This document shows, piece by piece, positions 1-10,600 of a stretch of DNA of 64,000 bases; position 1 is the first letter of the stretch, and the number at the start of each line of letters is the position of its first letter. The stretch spans positions 116,992,035-117,056,034 of the forward strand of contig NC_073746.1 of assembly GCF_029784135.1 (NCBI RefSeq), in the 5' to 3' direction. A program made the translations under genes and the position numbers. The DNA comes from Toxorhynchites rutilus septentrionalis. Its lineage: Eukaryota > Arthropoda > Insecta > Diptera > Culicidae. The notes under the pieces are model-generated. The model did no database searches, had not been told where the DNA came from, and saw nothing but the letters and a program-made list of their open reading frames with translations.

Positions 1-3000
1 ACTGCCTGGGGAGAACCGTACGACGATAATCGTTCGTCGTTGATATATGACCTTTGTAACAGCTTCAATATGACCGTTTTGAACACTGGGGAAACAACAC
101 GTGTACCTAAACCTCCTGCTAACCCAAGTGCTCTTGACCTCTCGCTTTGCTCGAATTCACTATCGTTAGATTGCAAGTGGAATGTAATCCAGGATCCCAA
201 CGGTAGTGACCACTTGCCAATCAAAATTACTATCACCAATGGGTTGAATTCTTCTGAATCAATAAACATGGCATACGACCTCACAAGACACATTGACTGG
301 AAAAAATATGCGGACGCGATTGCTCTAGCCATCAATTCCAGAGATGGTTTGCCTCCATTGGAGGAGTATAACTTCATTTCTCGTTTGATCTATGACAGCG
401 CGGTTCGCGCTCAAACGAAACCCATCCCAGGTTCCACTATTCGTCGAAGGCCTCCCAATCCATGGTGGGATAGCCAGTGTTCCAAGCTTTATGGAGATAA
501 ATCGAATGCATTTAAAGCTTTTCGGAAACGTGGAACCATTGAGAATTTTCAAACGTATTTGGACCTTGAAAATCAATTTAAAAACTTGATCAAAGGGAAA
601 AAACGTGCTTATTGGCGAAATTTCGTGGGAGGTTTGTCACGAGAAACGTCAATGAAAAAATTATGGACAGTGGCTCGAAACATGAGAAATCGCTCTTCAT
701 CCAATGAAAGCGAGGAATATTCACATCGATGGATTTTTAATTTTGCACGAAAGGTTTGTCCCGATTCCGCTCCTGTGCAAAAAATTGTTCGAGATATACC
801 ACATGATAGGTGCGATCTTGATTCCGAGTTTTCGATGGTAGAATTCTCTCTTGCTCTGCTTTCATGTAACAATTCTGCTCCGGGATCGGATAGAATTAAG
901 TTCAACTTGCTGAAAAACCTCCCTGATGTGGCGAAACATCGCTTGTTGAATTTATTCAATCGGTTTCTGGAGAATAATATTGTTCCAGATGATTGGAGAC
1001 AAGTACGAGTTATAGCTATTCAAAAACCCGGAAAACCCGCGTCCGACTTCAATTCGTACCGCCCAATAGCAATGCTTTCTTGTATACGGAAATTGTTGGA
1101 GAAAATGATCTTGTTACGCCTTGATCGATGGGTTGAAACGAATGGCCTACTCTCAGATACACAATATGGGTTCCGCAGGGGCAAGGGGACGAATGATTGT
1201 CTTGCGTTGCTTTCTTCAGAAATTCAAATGGCTTACGCCGAAAAAAAACAAATGGCTTCAGTATTCTTGGACATAAAGGGGGCCTTTGATTCTGTTTCAA
1301 TAGAGGTTTTGTCAGACAAATTACAATCTCGGGGTCTGCCGCCTCTATTGAATAATATGTTATATAACTTGCTTTGTGAGAAACATTTGAACTTTTCTCA
1401 CGGAGATTCGGCAGTAAGTCGGGTCTCTTACATGGGACTCCCCCAGGGCTCATGTTTAAGCCCCCTTTTGTACAACTTCTACGTAAGCGACATTGACAAT
1501 TGCCTTACACAAAATTGCAGCCTAAGACAACTTGCAGATGATGGAGTGGTGTCTGTCGTAGGATCAAACGAATCCGACCTGCAAGAATCCTTACAAGATA
1601 CTTTGAACAATTTTTCAACCTGGGCCATTGGGCTAGGGATCGAATTCTCCACGGAGAAAACAGAGATGGTGGTTTTTTCTAGGAAGCATAAACCAGCAAA
1701 ACCAAAGCTTCAACTTTTGGGTAAACCGATCACTCATGCTATGTCATTCAAGTATCTTGGGGTCTGGTTCGACTCCAAATGTACTTGGGGGGCCCATATT
1801 AGGTATCTGAGTAAAAAATGCCAACAAAGAATAAACTTTCTCCGTACAATTACCGGCACCTGGTGGGGAGCCCATCCCGAAGATCTTATAATGTTGTATC
1901 GAACAACTATTCTCTCAGTGATGGAGTATGGCAGTTTCTGTTTTCAATCAGCTGCCAAAACACACCTCATTAAACTCGAGCGAATTCAGTATCTTTGTCT
2001 CCGTATCGCGTTGGGATGTATGCCCTCAACGCATACCATGAGTCTCGAGGTTTTGGCAGGCCTACTCCCACTAAAAGATCGCTTCAATTTATTATCTCTT
2101 CGGTTCTTCATCCGGTGTACGGTCATGAACCCATTGGTGATCGGAAATTTTGAGCAGCTGATCGAGCTAAATTTTCACTCCGGATTCATGAGTTCATATC
2201 ATGAATTCATCTCCATGCAGGTTGATCCTTCTTCGTATATTCCCAACCGTGTTTGTTTCCCTGACTACATCAATTCCTCTGTGCATTTTGATCTGTCCAT
2301 GAAGCAAGATATCCATGGATATTCAGATTACCAACGATCGAGGATCGCTCCAACGATCTTCGATGAAAAGTATGGGGGTATCAATTGTGATAATATGTAC
2401 TTTACTGATGGGTCCACTATAAACGAGTCCACAGGATTTGGAGTGTTCAACGAATTTTTCAGCACCTCACACAGTCTTCAGAATCCTTGCTCAGTGTATA
2501 TTGCTGAATTGGCAGCAATACATTGGGCGCTGGACAGCGTCGCCTCACGACCTGTTGAACACTATTACATTGTAACGGATAGTCTTAGCTCTGTCGAAGC
2601 TATCCGTTCAGTGAGGCCGGAAAAGCACTCGCCGTACTTCCTTGAGAGAATACGAGAAATTTTGAGTGCTTTATCCAGACGTTGTTATGTCATTACCTTT
2701 GTTTGGGTCCCTTCACATTGCTCAATTCTGGGCAATGAGAGGGCTGACTCATTAGCAAAGGTAGGTGCAATTGAAGGCGATATTTATCAGCGTCAAATCG
2801 CCTTCAATGAATTTTATTCTTTAGTCCGCAAAAATACCATAGTTAACTGGCAACGCAAATGGAACGAAGATGAATTGGGCCGGTGGCTCCACTCGATTAT
2901 CTCTAAGGTTAGCCTTAAACCATGGTTCAAAAGTCTGGACTTGAGTCGGGACTTTATTCGCACCTTCTCCCGACTCATGTCCAATCACTGTTCGTTAGAT

Positions 3001-3237
3001 GCGCTACTCTTTCGTATTAATCTTGCCGACAACAATCTTTGTGTTTGTGGCCAAGGTTACCACGACATCGAGCACGTTGTTTGGTCGTGCGAGCTGTATC
3101 TTGTCGCCAGATCGAATTTAGTTCGGGCCCGAGGAAGGCAGCCCATGGTGCCGGTGAGAGATGTGTTGGCTCGGTTAGACCTTGATTACATGTCCCAAAT
3201 ATATGTATTCCTTAAAGCTATCGATCTTCGTGTGTGA
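1..3237 (+). CDS. LINE-A ORF2 polyprotein, C-terminal 1078 residues (RT, RNase H)
   Basis: The frame is open from base 1, so the start lies off the window. By comparison with copy 2 this is residue 147 onward of 1224. The endonuclease C-terminal SDHLPIKIT motif is present. The reverse transcriptase has FLDIKGAFDSV, LPQGSCLSPLLYNF and the LADD catalytic box. RNase H follows with YFTDGS, IAELAAIHWAL, IVTDSLSS and VPSHCSILGNERADS, so the acidic D-E-D-D set looks complete. A cysteine/histidine cluster (CVCGQGYHDIEHVVWSC) sits near the C-terminus. The protein would nick the target, prime reverse transcription there and remove RNA. The part in the window matches copy 2 in translation. Confidence 0.93.
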   Translation, partial: TAWGEPYDDNRSSLIYDLCNSFNMTVLNTGETTRVPKPPANPSALDLSLCSNSLSLDCKWNVIQDPNGSDHLPIKITITNGLNSSESINMAYDLTRHIDWKKYADAIALAINSRDGLPPLEEYNFISRLIYDSAVRAQTKPIPGSTIRRRPPNPWWDSQCSKLYGDKSNAFKAFRKRGTIENFQTYLDLENQFKNLIKGKKRAYWRNFVGGLSRETSMKKLWTVARNMRNRSSSNESEEYSHRWIFNFARKVCPDSAPVQKIVRDIPHDRCDLDSEFSMVEFSLALLSCNNSAPGSDRIKFNLLKNLPDVAKHRLLNLFNRFLENNIVPDDWRQVRVIAIQKPGKPASDFNSYRPIAMLSCIRKLLEKMILLRLDRWVETNGLLSDTQYGFRRGKGTNDCLALLSSEIQMAYAEKKQMASVFLDIKGAFDSVSIEVLSDKLQSRGLPPLLNNMLYNLLCEKHLNFSHGDSAVSRVSYMGLPQGSCLSPLLYNFYVSDIDNCLTQNCSLRQLADDGVVSVVGSNESDLQESLQDTLNNFSTWAIGLGIEFSTEKTEMVVFSRKHKPAKPKLQLLGKPITHAMSFKYLGVWFDSKCTWGAHIRYLSKKCQQRINFLRTITGTWWGAHPEDLIMLYRTTILSVMEYGSFCFQSAAKTHLIKLERIQYLCLRIALGCMPSTHTMSLEVLAGLLPLKDRFNLLSLRFFIRCTVMNPLVIGNFEQLIELNFHSGFMSSYHEFISMQVDPSSYIPNRVCFPDYINSSVHFDLSMKQDIHGYSDYQRSRIAPTIFDEKYGGINCDNMYFTDGSTINESTGFGVFNEFFSTSHSLQNPCSVYIAELAAIHWALDSVASRPVEHYYIVTDSLSSVEAIRSVRPEKHSPYFLERIREILSALSRRCYVITFVWVPSHCSILGNERADSLAKVGAIEGDIYQRQIAFNEFYSLVRKNTIVNWQRKWNEDELGRWLHSIISKVSLKPWFKSLDLSRDFIRTFSRLMSNHCSLDALLFRINLADNNLCVCGQGYHDIEHVVWSCELYLVARSNLVRARGRQPMVPVRDVLARLDLDYMSQIYVFLKAIDLRV

Positions 3238-3602
3238 TTGTCCTTATACCCTTAGTTTTTCCTTTTCCTTTTCCTTTGTGAGAGATCGGATCCCTTCTTA
3301 AGAATAAGATGAAATGTAAATACATATTAGATATAAGATAGGTTTAAGAATTGAGTGTGATGAGTGTGATTGAGAGTGTGAGTGTGATCATTGTCAACAT
3401 ATCCTCATATCCCCTCCTTTTCCTGAAGAAAATATGTCACCCTTCTAAACTCGAGTTGACCGCGAGTAATCGGTTTCCTATATTATTAACATTAGAATTA
3501 AGGAAAAATGTATATATACTAGTAACAATACAGTAAGGAGTTCGGCTCCTTTAAACCTATGTAACTGAGCCTGTAAAAATAAACGATTTAAATAAAAAAA
3601 AA
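3238..3602 (+). other. LINE-A copy 1 3' UTR
   Basis: Non-coding tail with a CT-rich stretch (about 3257-3280), a TGTGA-rich simple repeat (about 3354-3390) and a terminal A-run. The same sequence follows ORF2 in copies 2 and 3. Confidence 0.85.
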
Positions 3603-3612
3603 TTAACAAGCG

Positions 3613-5441
3613 TGACGTGGCACGCTCGGAAATACGTTGCATAAGGTTGACGAAGCTCTGGTTTACTCCAAGAGCTAGCATCGTACGGTGTAGGAAACGG
3701 TGTGAGACCCGATCGAACGCGTGGTCTAAATCATAGGAGATTAACTTCCCTCTACTTTTTATCGCAGTGAGTTCGGCTATCCGGTCTTTTATTGACAGCG
3801 TGGCTTCGAATATCGAGCGGCCAGGGTTGCAGCTCTTCTGCACTTCGCACGGTAAACGATGATTTCCAAGCACGTGTTCTAGTCGTGTTTTCATTATTCG
3901 ACCGAGGATTTTAAAATCCACATTTAACAGTGTTATCGGTCGGTACGCTTTTGCAGTATCCTCTCCGCTCCGTTTTTTTACGAGTACGATGGTTCCACTT
4001 ACGAACTCTACGGGCAGATCGGTAGTCATAGCTTCGTTGAGCACTAGATTTAGCTCTCTATGTATCACACCACAAGCTCTCTGATACAGTTCTTTCGGTA
4101 AACCATCTGCACCGGGCGATTTCTTTGCTGCCGAAGTTTTTATCGCATGGAGTATCTCGGCGGTGGTTATGTCTGCCATCAACGCCGTGTTTGCTTCGTC
4201 ATTTTCAGGAATCGCTCTGTCACATTCGAACCTATCGCCCCCTTCTTCTCTTCTTTCTGTTGCTGTGTAGAGTCCTCTAAAATATGCTAACATGTGACTC
4301 TCGATTTGTTCAGCGCTTTGCAATGAATCGCCTCTCTCGTTTTTCAATTTAGTGATGGTTGTTTTTTTTCGTCTTCGTTCTCCCAGCTGGTATGTGGAGA
4401 TGCTTTCGCCAGCTACCATAGTGTCGTTGATTCTCATGAAGCTTTTTGAGAATTCACGCTGCAGCGTCAGCATTTGAGCTTTTATATGATTTATCGTGTT
4501 TATCATGGCAGGATTTCGAAAATATTCGTCATATGCGAGACGAAGCTGCACGTATAATCGTTGATGTTTTGTCTGAAATTCGTTGTAGACTTCTCGGGAC
4601 TTCCAACGAAAGAACGCTTTGATTTTTGGCTTCGCGCAAGCTAGCCACCATGTTATCCAGCTGGGAAAGTTTCTTCTTTGCCGAGTCCAGAACTGCCACC
4701 GAATCTGAAGCTCGTTGATGTTCTCATTTGAAAGAAGATGAGGGCGGAGGCACCAAAAACCCCGGCCATGTGCATTGCTGAGTTCGGGGAGGCATATTCG
4801 CGCTGTAAGAGCTTTGTGATCTGTGAAAGAGCATACATGAGTGGCGGCGCTCCTCAGTTGCTCACAGAGTCCATTACTGACGTACATGCGATCGAGCCTG
4901 GATACGTGGGCGCAGGGGTTGTGGGATAGAGCCTAACCCAGATATCGTGCAGCTGTAGTTGCCGCACCGTCGCTTGTAGAGCGGGACTCGTGTTTAAGTG
5001 TGTGGCGTCGTTTGGTCGGAGTACGCAATTGAAATCTCCGGCGAGAATCACGTGCTCGGTGTTGTGTCGGAGATAGTATGCGATCGTACCGTTGAAGAAA
5101 CGCTCTCTCTCAGCCCGCATGGCTGTTCCCGATGGTGCGTATATATTGCAAAGTGTCGTGTTTTGCACTCTCAGTGCGATGAGGCGTCCATCCAGGCTCT
5201 TTTCGACATGCGAAAATTGGATGTGTTCTTTTACAGCTATTGCTGTCCCCCTTCTGGCGTGGTCCACATTACACACAATTTTATATCCTGGGAGAGTTAG
5301 GTGCTCGTTCTCCACCTCTTGAAGAAAGACGATGTCAAGTTCCATCGTGCGAACAAAAGTTCGGAGAGCGTCAAGTTTGGTCTGATTTGTTATCGTGTTT
5401 ATATTAAGCGTCGCGATGTTATAGCTGACGAAACGACTCAT
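3613..5441 (-). pseudogene. LINE-B ORF2 5' part: AP endonuclease and N-terminal RT, frameshifted
   Basis: ORF2 starts at ATG 5441, which shares ATGA with the ORF1 stop. The endonuclease (MSRFVSYNIATLNIN, VFLQEVE, LAGDFNCV) reads to about 4890. The frame is then lost within the last endonuclease motif, and the correct continuation (RLDRMYVSNGL, FTDHKALTARI) is in another frame from 4887. RT then reads SPGADGLPKE, AYRPITLLNVDFKILGRIM and SYDLDHAFDRVSHRF up to the LINE-A insertion. PITLLNVDFKIL and AFDRVSH are typical of the L1/Tx1 clade. The frameshift is the same in all three copies, so it predates the tandem duplication. Confidence 0.85.
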
Positions 5442-6634
5442 TTTTGTGTCGGTTCACCCCGCTCGTCGTCGCTCTCTTCTCGCCGTTTCTTACCCGGCGG
5501 TCGTGTTCGAAGTGTTCGATTACTGGCTGAGGTGGATAACGAATCAGTTTCGTGGCCATCGGATTTGCCACTAGCAGTTTTGCGTACCACTCCGCCACTA
5601 GCAGGGGGTCTTTGAACCTGTATAACGTTCAGTGATCCACAATCCGATGGCTGAGTCGCACTTAGTAATGCGGGAAAAGCGGATATATTTGCGGTGAAGC
5701 TGGCGCTTCGGCTGGTAGTTGAAGTCGACGAAGTATCTGTTTCGTTACCGTCGTGTTTCTCGTTGCTAGATTTTTGAAATAATGCGCTGCTAGTATGGGG
5801 TCGTTGAGTTTGTGCCTCGTTCCATGACCCACTTTCCGAACGCTGAATTCTGCTAGGTGAGGCGTGTCGTGCCGATTGGTCTGATTCCACATCTACGGAG
5901 CTCGAAGGGGGTTTCAGTAGCTGTTGTTTTTGTCTCGGTGGTGGCATCGAGTTTGCAGACTCTGACAGTCTTTGGTTTAGTGTCGGCAGCTTTGATTTTT
6001 TTGTTGCTCGCGTTGCTGGGGCAGGCTGTTTCGCAGCATCAGCATAAGATTTCTGCACTTGCAGCTTTTTGTTCTGGGCGCACGTAACTCCATTATGTAT
6101 GAAGTCGCGACAGTGACGGCAGGTTTGTTGTTGTCCGAAGTACGACAGGAGAGTGCGCTCGCCATCTATCGTTACCCACGACTCAATGTTCCGCTTCACT
6201 ACCATCTTCGCAACACGGATACCAGTGGCTATGCCCGGGAAGTATAAATCAGAGCCGCATATTTGCTCTTGTACGGATATGACCTCCCCGAAGTTGCTCA
6301 GGAATTCAGCAATTTTTTGGATGGTGACTCTCTCGGGCAGATCGAATATTTTTACCTCGACCGCTCCATCCTCCATCGTAATGCGTAGACGGTACTTCTT
6401 CCCATCTGTATTTACTTCGTGTTTGTTATCGTTTTCATCGCAAATTTTCTTCGCTAGCTCTGGACTGACGACCTTTACGAATGCGCATCCTTGTGTTCTA
6501 CTGCACTGTATACGTGTGACTTCTCCTTGCTTCAACCCGAGTACTGTACCACAGAATTCGTGAATTCTTGGATAGTCTGGTTTCTTTGGTAGGTTCGCAT
6601 ATTCAATGCGAAACGTGTTCTCGCGGCGGTTCAT
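5438..6634 (-). CDS. LINE-B ORF1 protein (RNA-binding, 398 aa)
   Basis: Open frame from ATG 6634 to a TGA at 5438-5440 that overlaps the ORF2 ATG. It is probably the nucleic-acid-binding ORF1 protein of an L1-clade LINE. The N-terminal half looks like two consecutive RRM-like folds (RIEYANLPKKPDYPRIHEF; VEVKIFDLPERVTIQKIAEF). One CCHC knuckle, CRHCRDFIHNGVTC, follows. The C-terminal half is Ser/Thr/Pro-rich and ends in a basic segment (RPPGKKRREESDDER). No stop interrupts it in any copy, although its ORF2 partner is broken. Confidence 0.82.
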   Translation of the reverse strand: MNRRENTFRIEYANLPKKPDYPRIHEFCGTVLGLKQGEVTRIQCSRTQGCAFVKVVSPELAKKICDENDNKHEVNTDGKKYRLRITMEDGAVEVKIFDLPERVTIQKIAEFLSNFGEVISVQEQICGSDLYFPGIATGIRVAKMVVKRNIESWVTIDGERTLLSYFGQQQTCRHCRDFIHNGVTCAQNKKLQVQKSYADAAKQPAPATRATKKSKLPTLNQRLSESANSMPPPRQKQQLLKPPSSSVDVESDQSARHASPSRIQRSESGSWNEAQTQRPHTSSALFQKSSNEKHDGNETDTSSTSTTSRSASFTANISAFPALLSATQPSDCGSLNVIQVQRPPASGGVVRKTASGKSDGHETDSLSTSASNRTLRTRPPGKKRREESDDERGEPTQK

Positions 6635-6787
6635 CACAGAGTCGCCTCACGCGATGACACACAACGGCTCACCGTTGCAATGTGAGAAAAACTTGTATTT
6701 ACTTCGAATATAGTTTTAGATCGACCTTCGTGTAAGCGATATCAAAGCGCGTCTGCTCAGCACGAAAGTTGAGCGCTAACGCTCAGC

Positions 6788-7040
6788 GTAATTGATTTTT
6801 GGAGACTTGACCTACATCGAGGAACTGTGCTACACACCGTCTACAGCTCCAATCATGGTATTGGATATCATCGGTGACATTAACGCATTCATAGTGATAC
6901 CACTTATCGCATTCGTCACATTGGACCATTCTGCTATGGTCCAACTCTCCACATTCTCCACAACTTGCTCCATTCGCCCCCCGAGAACTTTTCCTGTCTT
7001 TATCTGGCTTGTTCGTCGCGCCGGTGTTTCTGGATAACAT
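6788..7040 (-). pseudogene. BEL-A gag N-terminus with PHD finger
   Basis: The first in-frame ATG is at 7040 (residues MLSRNTGATNKPDK). A PHD-type zinc finger follows: CGECGELDHSRMVQCDECDK, then WYHYEC and WSCRRC, giving a C4HC3 order. PHD fingers bind histone tails in other proteins; a role in integration targeting or Gag function here is inference. The reading frame ends inside LINE-B but continues in phase on the far side of LINE-B at 12641 (position checked in the next unit). It is therefore the N-terminal segment of BEL-A Gag and not a separate gene. Confidence 0.8.
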
Positions 7041-7073
7041 CTTCAACCAGATAATTAAACGGAAATTTTAATT

Positions 7074-7609
7074 TGTTGCGAATTAATCGAAACAATTTCC
7101 GTAAATTTAACAGAATTTATTATGACGTTAAATTTTCCCTGTAATTGTTTGTACATATAGGTTTAGCCTAATTTGTTTAGCAATTGCATTTATATTTACT
7201 CACGTTTAGTGCGTAATTTACTCGTTTAAGTTATCTGATTTTTGGTACTCGATTCAATCTATTTCTGAATATCTATAGTAGCTTCAATTAAAGTACATTA
7301 GGTATAAGGTTAACTAAATGAAATGTATTGGTTAAGAAATTCACCTGGTTGTAAAAATAAGATTCACTGAATTCGATTCAGTTTCGAAGCTAATTGGACT
7401 CGTTATTACTTTTGATCCAATTCTCTATGTAATTCCAATATTAATACAACAATAATATAAAAATTTCAGGTGAATTTCAAGAATTCGCCCTATCCAAACC
7501 TTCTCTATTGTTTTCTAAATTTGAGATGTATTATCTGTCAAACGATTATAATCCGTTGTTGATCTCGGGTGTTGTTGATGGAGGAGCTTGGTTGCCAAAG
7601 GGCGTAACA
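7074..7609 (-). repeat. BEL-A LTR a (shared by two tandem units)
   Basis: On the minus strand the LTR begins TGTTACGCCC at 7609, right after a G-rich polypurine tract. The inner end is not certain: CAACA at 7074 and TTACA at 7140 are both possible and no clear primer-binding site is seen. It is AT-rich, matches LTR b (25598-26133) throughout, and differs from LTR c by about a dozen substitutions and a 7-bp indel, all right of about 7236. It serves as 3' LTR of the unit to its right and 5' LTR of the unit to its left. Confidence 0.85.
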
Positions 7610-10600
7610 CTCCCCCCCCCAGTTCGCTCCGACATCTAAAACCGCAATCTTCACTGCCGGTCTTTCGTATATTCCTTGGCTCGTCTGAACAGTGACACTT
7701 CGAACCTGACCATCTTTGTTCTTTGCAGCAATGACTCGTCCTTTTGGCCACACGTTACGCGGGAGATCTTGATCTGCGATCACAACGATGTCTCCCACTC
7801 GAATAGGCTTCGTGGGCTGATGCCACTTCGTTCGACGACAGATTGTTGGCAGATATACGCGAACCCATCGCTGCCAGAAATGATTCGCATACACCTGTGA
7901 AGTCTTCCAATTGTTCCGTAATGTAGCAGATGTATCGTCATAGCAGACTAATGGTTTACACCTACTTGATGAACCGATAAGGAAATGATTCGGTGTTAAC
8001 GCGGGGGCATTCTCATCATCAACCGGGATGTATGTTAATGGCCTTGAATTTATGATGTTCTCAATTTCAGTGAATGTATTTCTCAGAACTTCATCTGTTG
8101 GGTGGCGAGGAAAATTCATTCTATTCAGGATTTTCTTGACCGACTGCACCAGCCGTTCCCAAGAACCTCCCATATGAGGGGAACTCGGCGGGTTGAAGGA
8201 CCATTTTAAATTACTAGATACTGTTTTTTCCAATAGCTCGTCGTGGTTAATCTTTCGAAAAGCTTCCTGAAACTCGCGATTGGCGCCCACGAAATTAGTT
8301 ACTCGGTCGCTAAATAATTACAAGGGTGTCCCACGTCTTGCCATAAAGTTGCTTATGGACATGATGCATGAGTCAGTGTTGAGCGTATGTGCAATCTCAA
8401 TATGAATAGCACGAACGGTCATGCATGTGAAAAGTACACCTCATCGTTTTTCAACGCGGCGACCAACTACAACGTTCATAGGACCAAAATAGTCCACTCC
8501 TGTATATGAAAAGGGCTAATCTGCAAGGCGGTAAATTAGCCATCGTTGGGGATTCAGGATGCGCACTCACATTCTTGCAAACCTGACTGTCGCCCCTTAT
8601 CCTTTGACATAATCTACGTAATCTGGAAATCCTATACTTTTGAAGCAGCTCATTTACGACAATCTCATGGTTGAGGAGATGATATCGATCATGATATGAA
8701 CGCACTAAGAGTGCCGTAATGGGGTGGTCTCTCGGAAGTATAATTGTATTGGAACCATACGGTCCATCGTAAGCGCATAGTTGTCCTCTGCCTCGCATTC
8801 GCAATAAATCATGCTCATCAATGTACAACGACAGACCTTTAAGCGAACTACTCTTCGGAAATTTGTATGTTCCCAGCTTTGATTCGGTTGCTTTGGTAAC
8901 AATTGCTATCTCCTCACCGTAATTAGCTACTTGCTCCTGCTTATAGATACACCATTCTGCGTCTCGAAGTTCTTCACTAGCAAGAACTCCCGCTGATGGA
9001 GAGCATCCTCTTAATTTTGCTTGAATGTTACGTAAAAATCGTAGAACATATGCGATCACACGTAAAAGACGATTCCAACTGGAGAAATTTTCGAAATTAA
9101 CAATGGTTTCTTTGGAAAAGTGTAGGCTCACTACATGCTTTAACTCTTCCGATGACATCCCACAACTTTGTCGTATGGCTGGCCATTCACTCCGTGATTT
9201 CCAGAGAAATGAAGGTCCACAGAACCATCGATTGGAGGGAGACAAATCCGGCTTTCTTGACCACTTTGTTCCTTCGTCGGCTACATTTTGTCTCGTTGGA
9301 ATTGCCATTCAGACAACTCCGTGTTTTCAAGTATTTCTCCCGCTCGAAAGGCAACAAACTGACTGTAACACCGATGGTCAGAATCCAGCCAACAAATGAC
9401 ATCTTTCGAATCTGTCCAGAAAAAAACGCTCTTGAATAGTTATTCGGTGCTGGTCAACGATCGATTTTGCCAATCTCGCTCCTATTACAGCCGCTTGCAA
9501 TTCGAGACAGGGAATCGATACGAACCTCAATGCTGCCACCCGTGTTTTTGCTGTCACGAAGGCACATTCTATGGTTCCCTGCTCCCCGTATCGAAAGTAG
9601 GCAACTGCCGCAAATCCATTCTCACTCGCGTCCACAAATATATGCAGCTGAACAGTATTAGATTCCTTCGACGACGAGGTTTGATTCCGGTAGCACCTAG
9701 GAATGGTGACCTCTTCTACCTGAAGCAAAACGGCGATCCACGTACGCCACTTTGCGAATTGCTCAGCACCTATCGGATCGTCCCAGTTCGCTCTGCTGCG
9801 CCATATCTCTTGCAAAAGGACCTTTAGGTACATAAGTACGTTTGCCAGGATCCCCAAAGGGTCGAAGATTGTCAGCAGAACTCGCAATACTTCGCGCTTC
9901 GTTCCTTGCTCAACCGAGAAGGCAATCTGAAGGTGAAGGTATCTGATGATGTATTCCACCACAACCCGAGAATCTTTTCAGGGGCCAATTGAGATACTAT
10001 ATTAAGATCTTTTTCTGACATCGATGGACTCTCCATCGCTGTAAGTACAGTTTTTGAATTTGATAGCCATCCTCGTATCTCAAACCCCGCCTGAGCATGT
10101 ATATAACGAACATCCGTAGCTAATTTTACGGCTTCATCCTCACTTTCGACGCTAGAAAGCATATCGTCCACATAATGGTCGTTTATTATGGCATCTACAG
10201 CTTCAGGCATTTCTTGAGAAAATTGTTCGGCGTTGTGATTTTTTACATATTGGGCACAACTTGGTGAACATGTATATTTATCATGTATACTGATGGGTGC
10301 GAATCTCAAGAGTCGCCTATCCAGAAGAACCTCAGGCAATGTTTATCCTCTTCGTTTATCAGAACCTGATGGAACATTTCGCGTACGTCACCTGAGACAT
10401 CAATACGAAACTCTCGGAACCGTTGGAGAACGGCAGGAAGAGATTTCAGTTGATCTGGGCCTTTGAGAAGGAAGGCATTCAGCGATACACCGTGCGCTTT
10501 GGCAGCGGCGTCCCATACGATTCTCAACTTGTTTGGCTTGTTAGGATTTGTTACTGGGAAAATTGGTAAATACCAAACTCGTCTTCTCGGTAACAGCTCG

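Larger units (their letters stand above)
1..3602 (+). mobile_element. LINE-A copy 1 (I-group non-LTR retrotransposon), 5' part outside window
   Basis: This is the 3' portion of the LINE seen complete at 14057-20149; window base 1 corresponds to 16548 of that copy. It ends in an A-run at 3602 followed by the target-site duplication TTAACAAGCG at 3603-3612. It lies in LINE-B in opposite orientation. Confidence 0.93.
3603..6787 (-). mobile_element. LINE-B copy 1, 5' portion (L1-clade LINE)
   Basis: Minus-strand LINE beginning at 6787, just inside GTAATT (6788-6793), a short target duplication that recurs at 12642-12647 beside the poly(A). It is interrupted at 3603 by LINE-A. The remainder of this particular copy lies off the window; the equivalent part in the next unit is 12648-14056. 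It carries ORF1 and the endonuclease plus N-terminal RT of ORF2. Confidence 0.88.

Noticed and set aside
3478..3612. Extension of the LINE-B RT frame into LINE-A
   Set aside because: The last 40 or so residues of this minus-strand frame are antisense LINE-A 3' UTR. The homologous RT ends at the insertion point, so the pseudogene was stopped at 3613.
5857..6563. Plus-strand open frames opposite LINE-B ORF1
   Set aside because: They are shadows of the real minus-strand frame, with no domain. The same holds for minus-strand frames opposite LINE-A and BEL-B.
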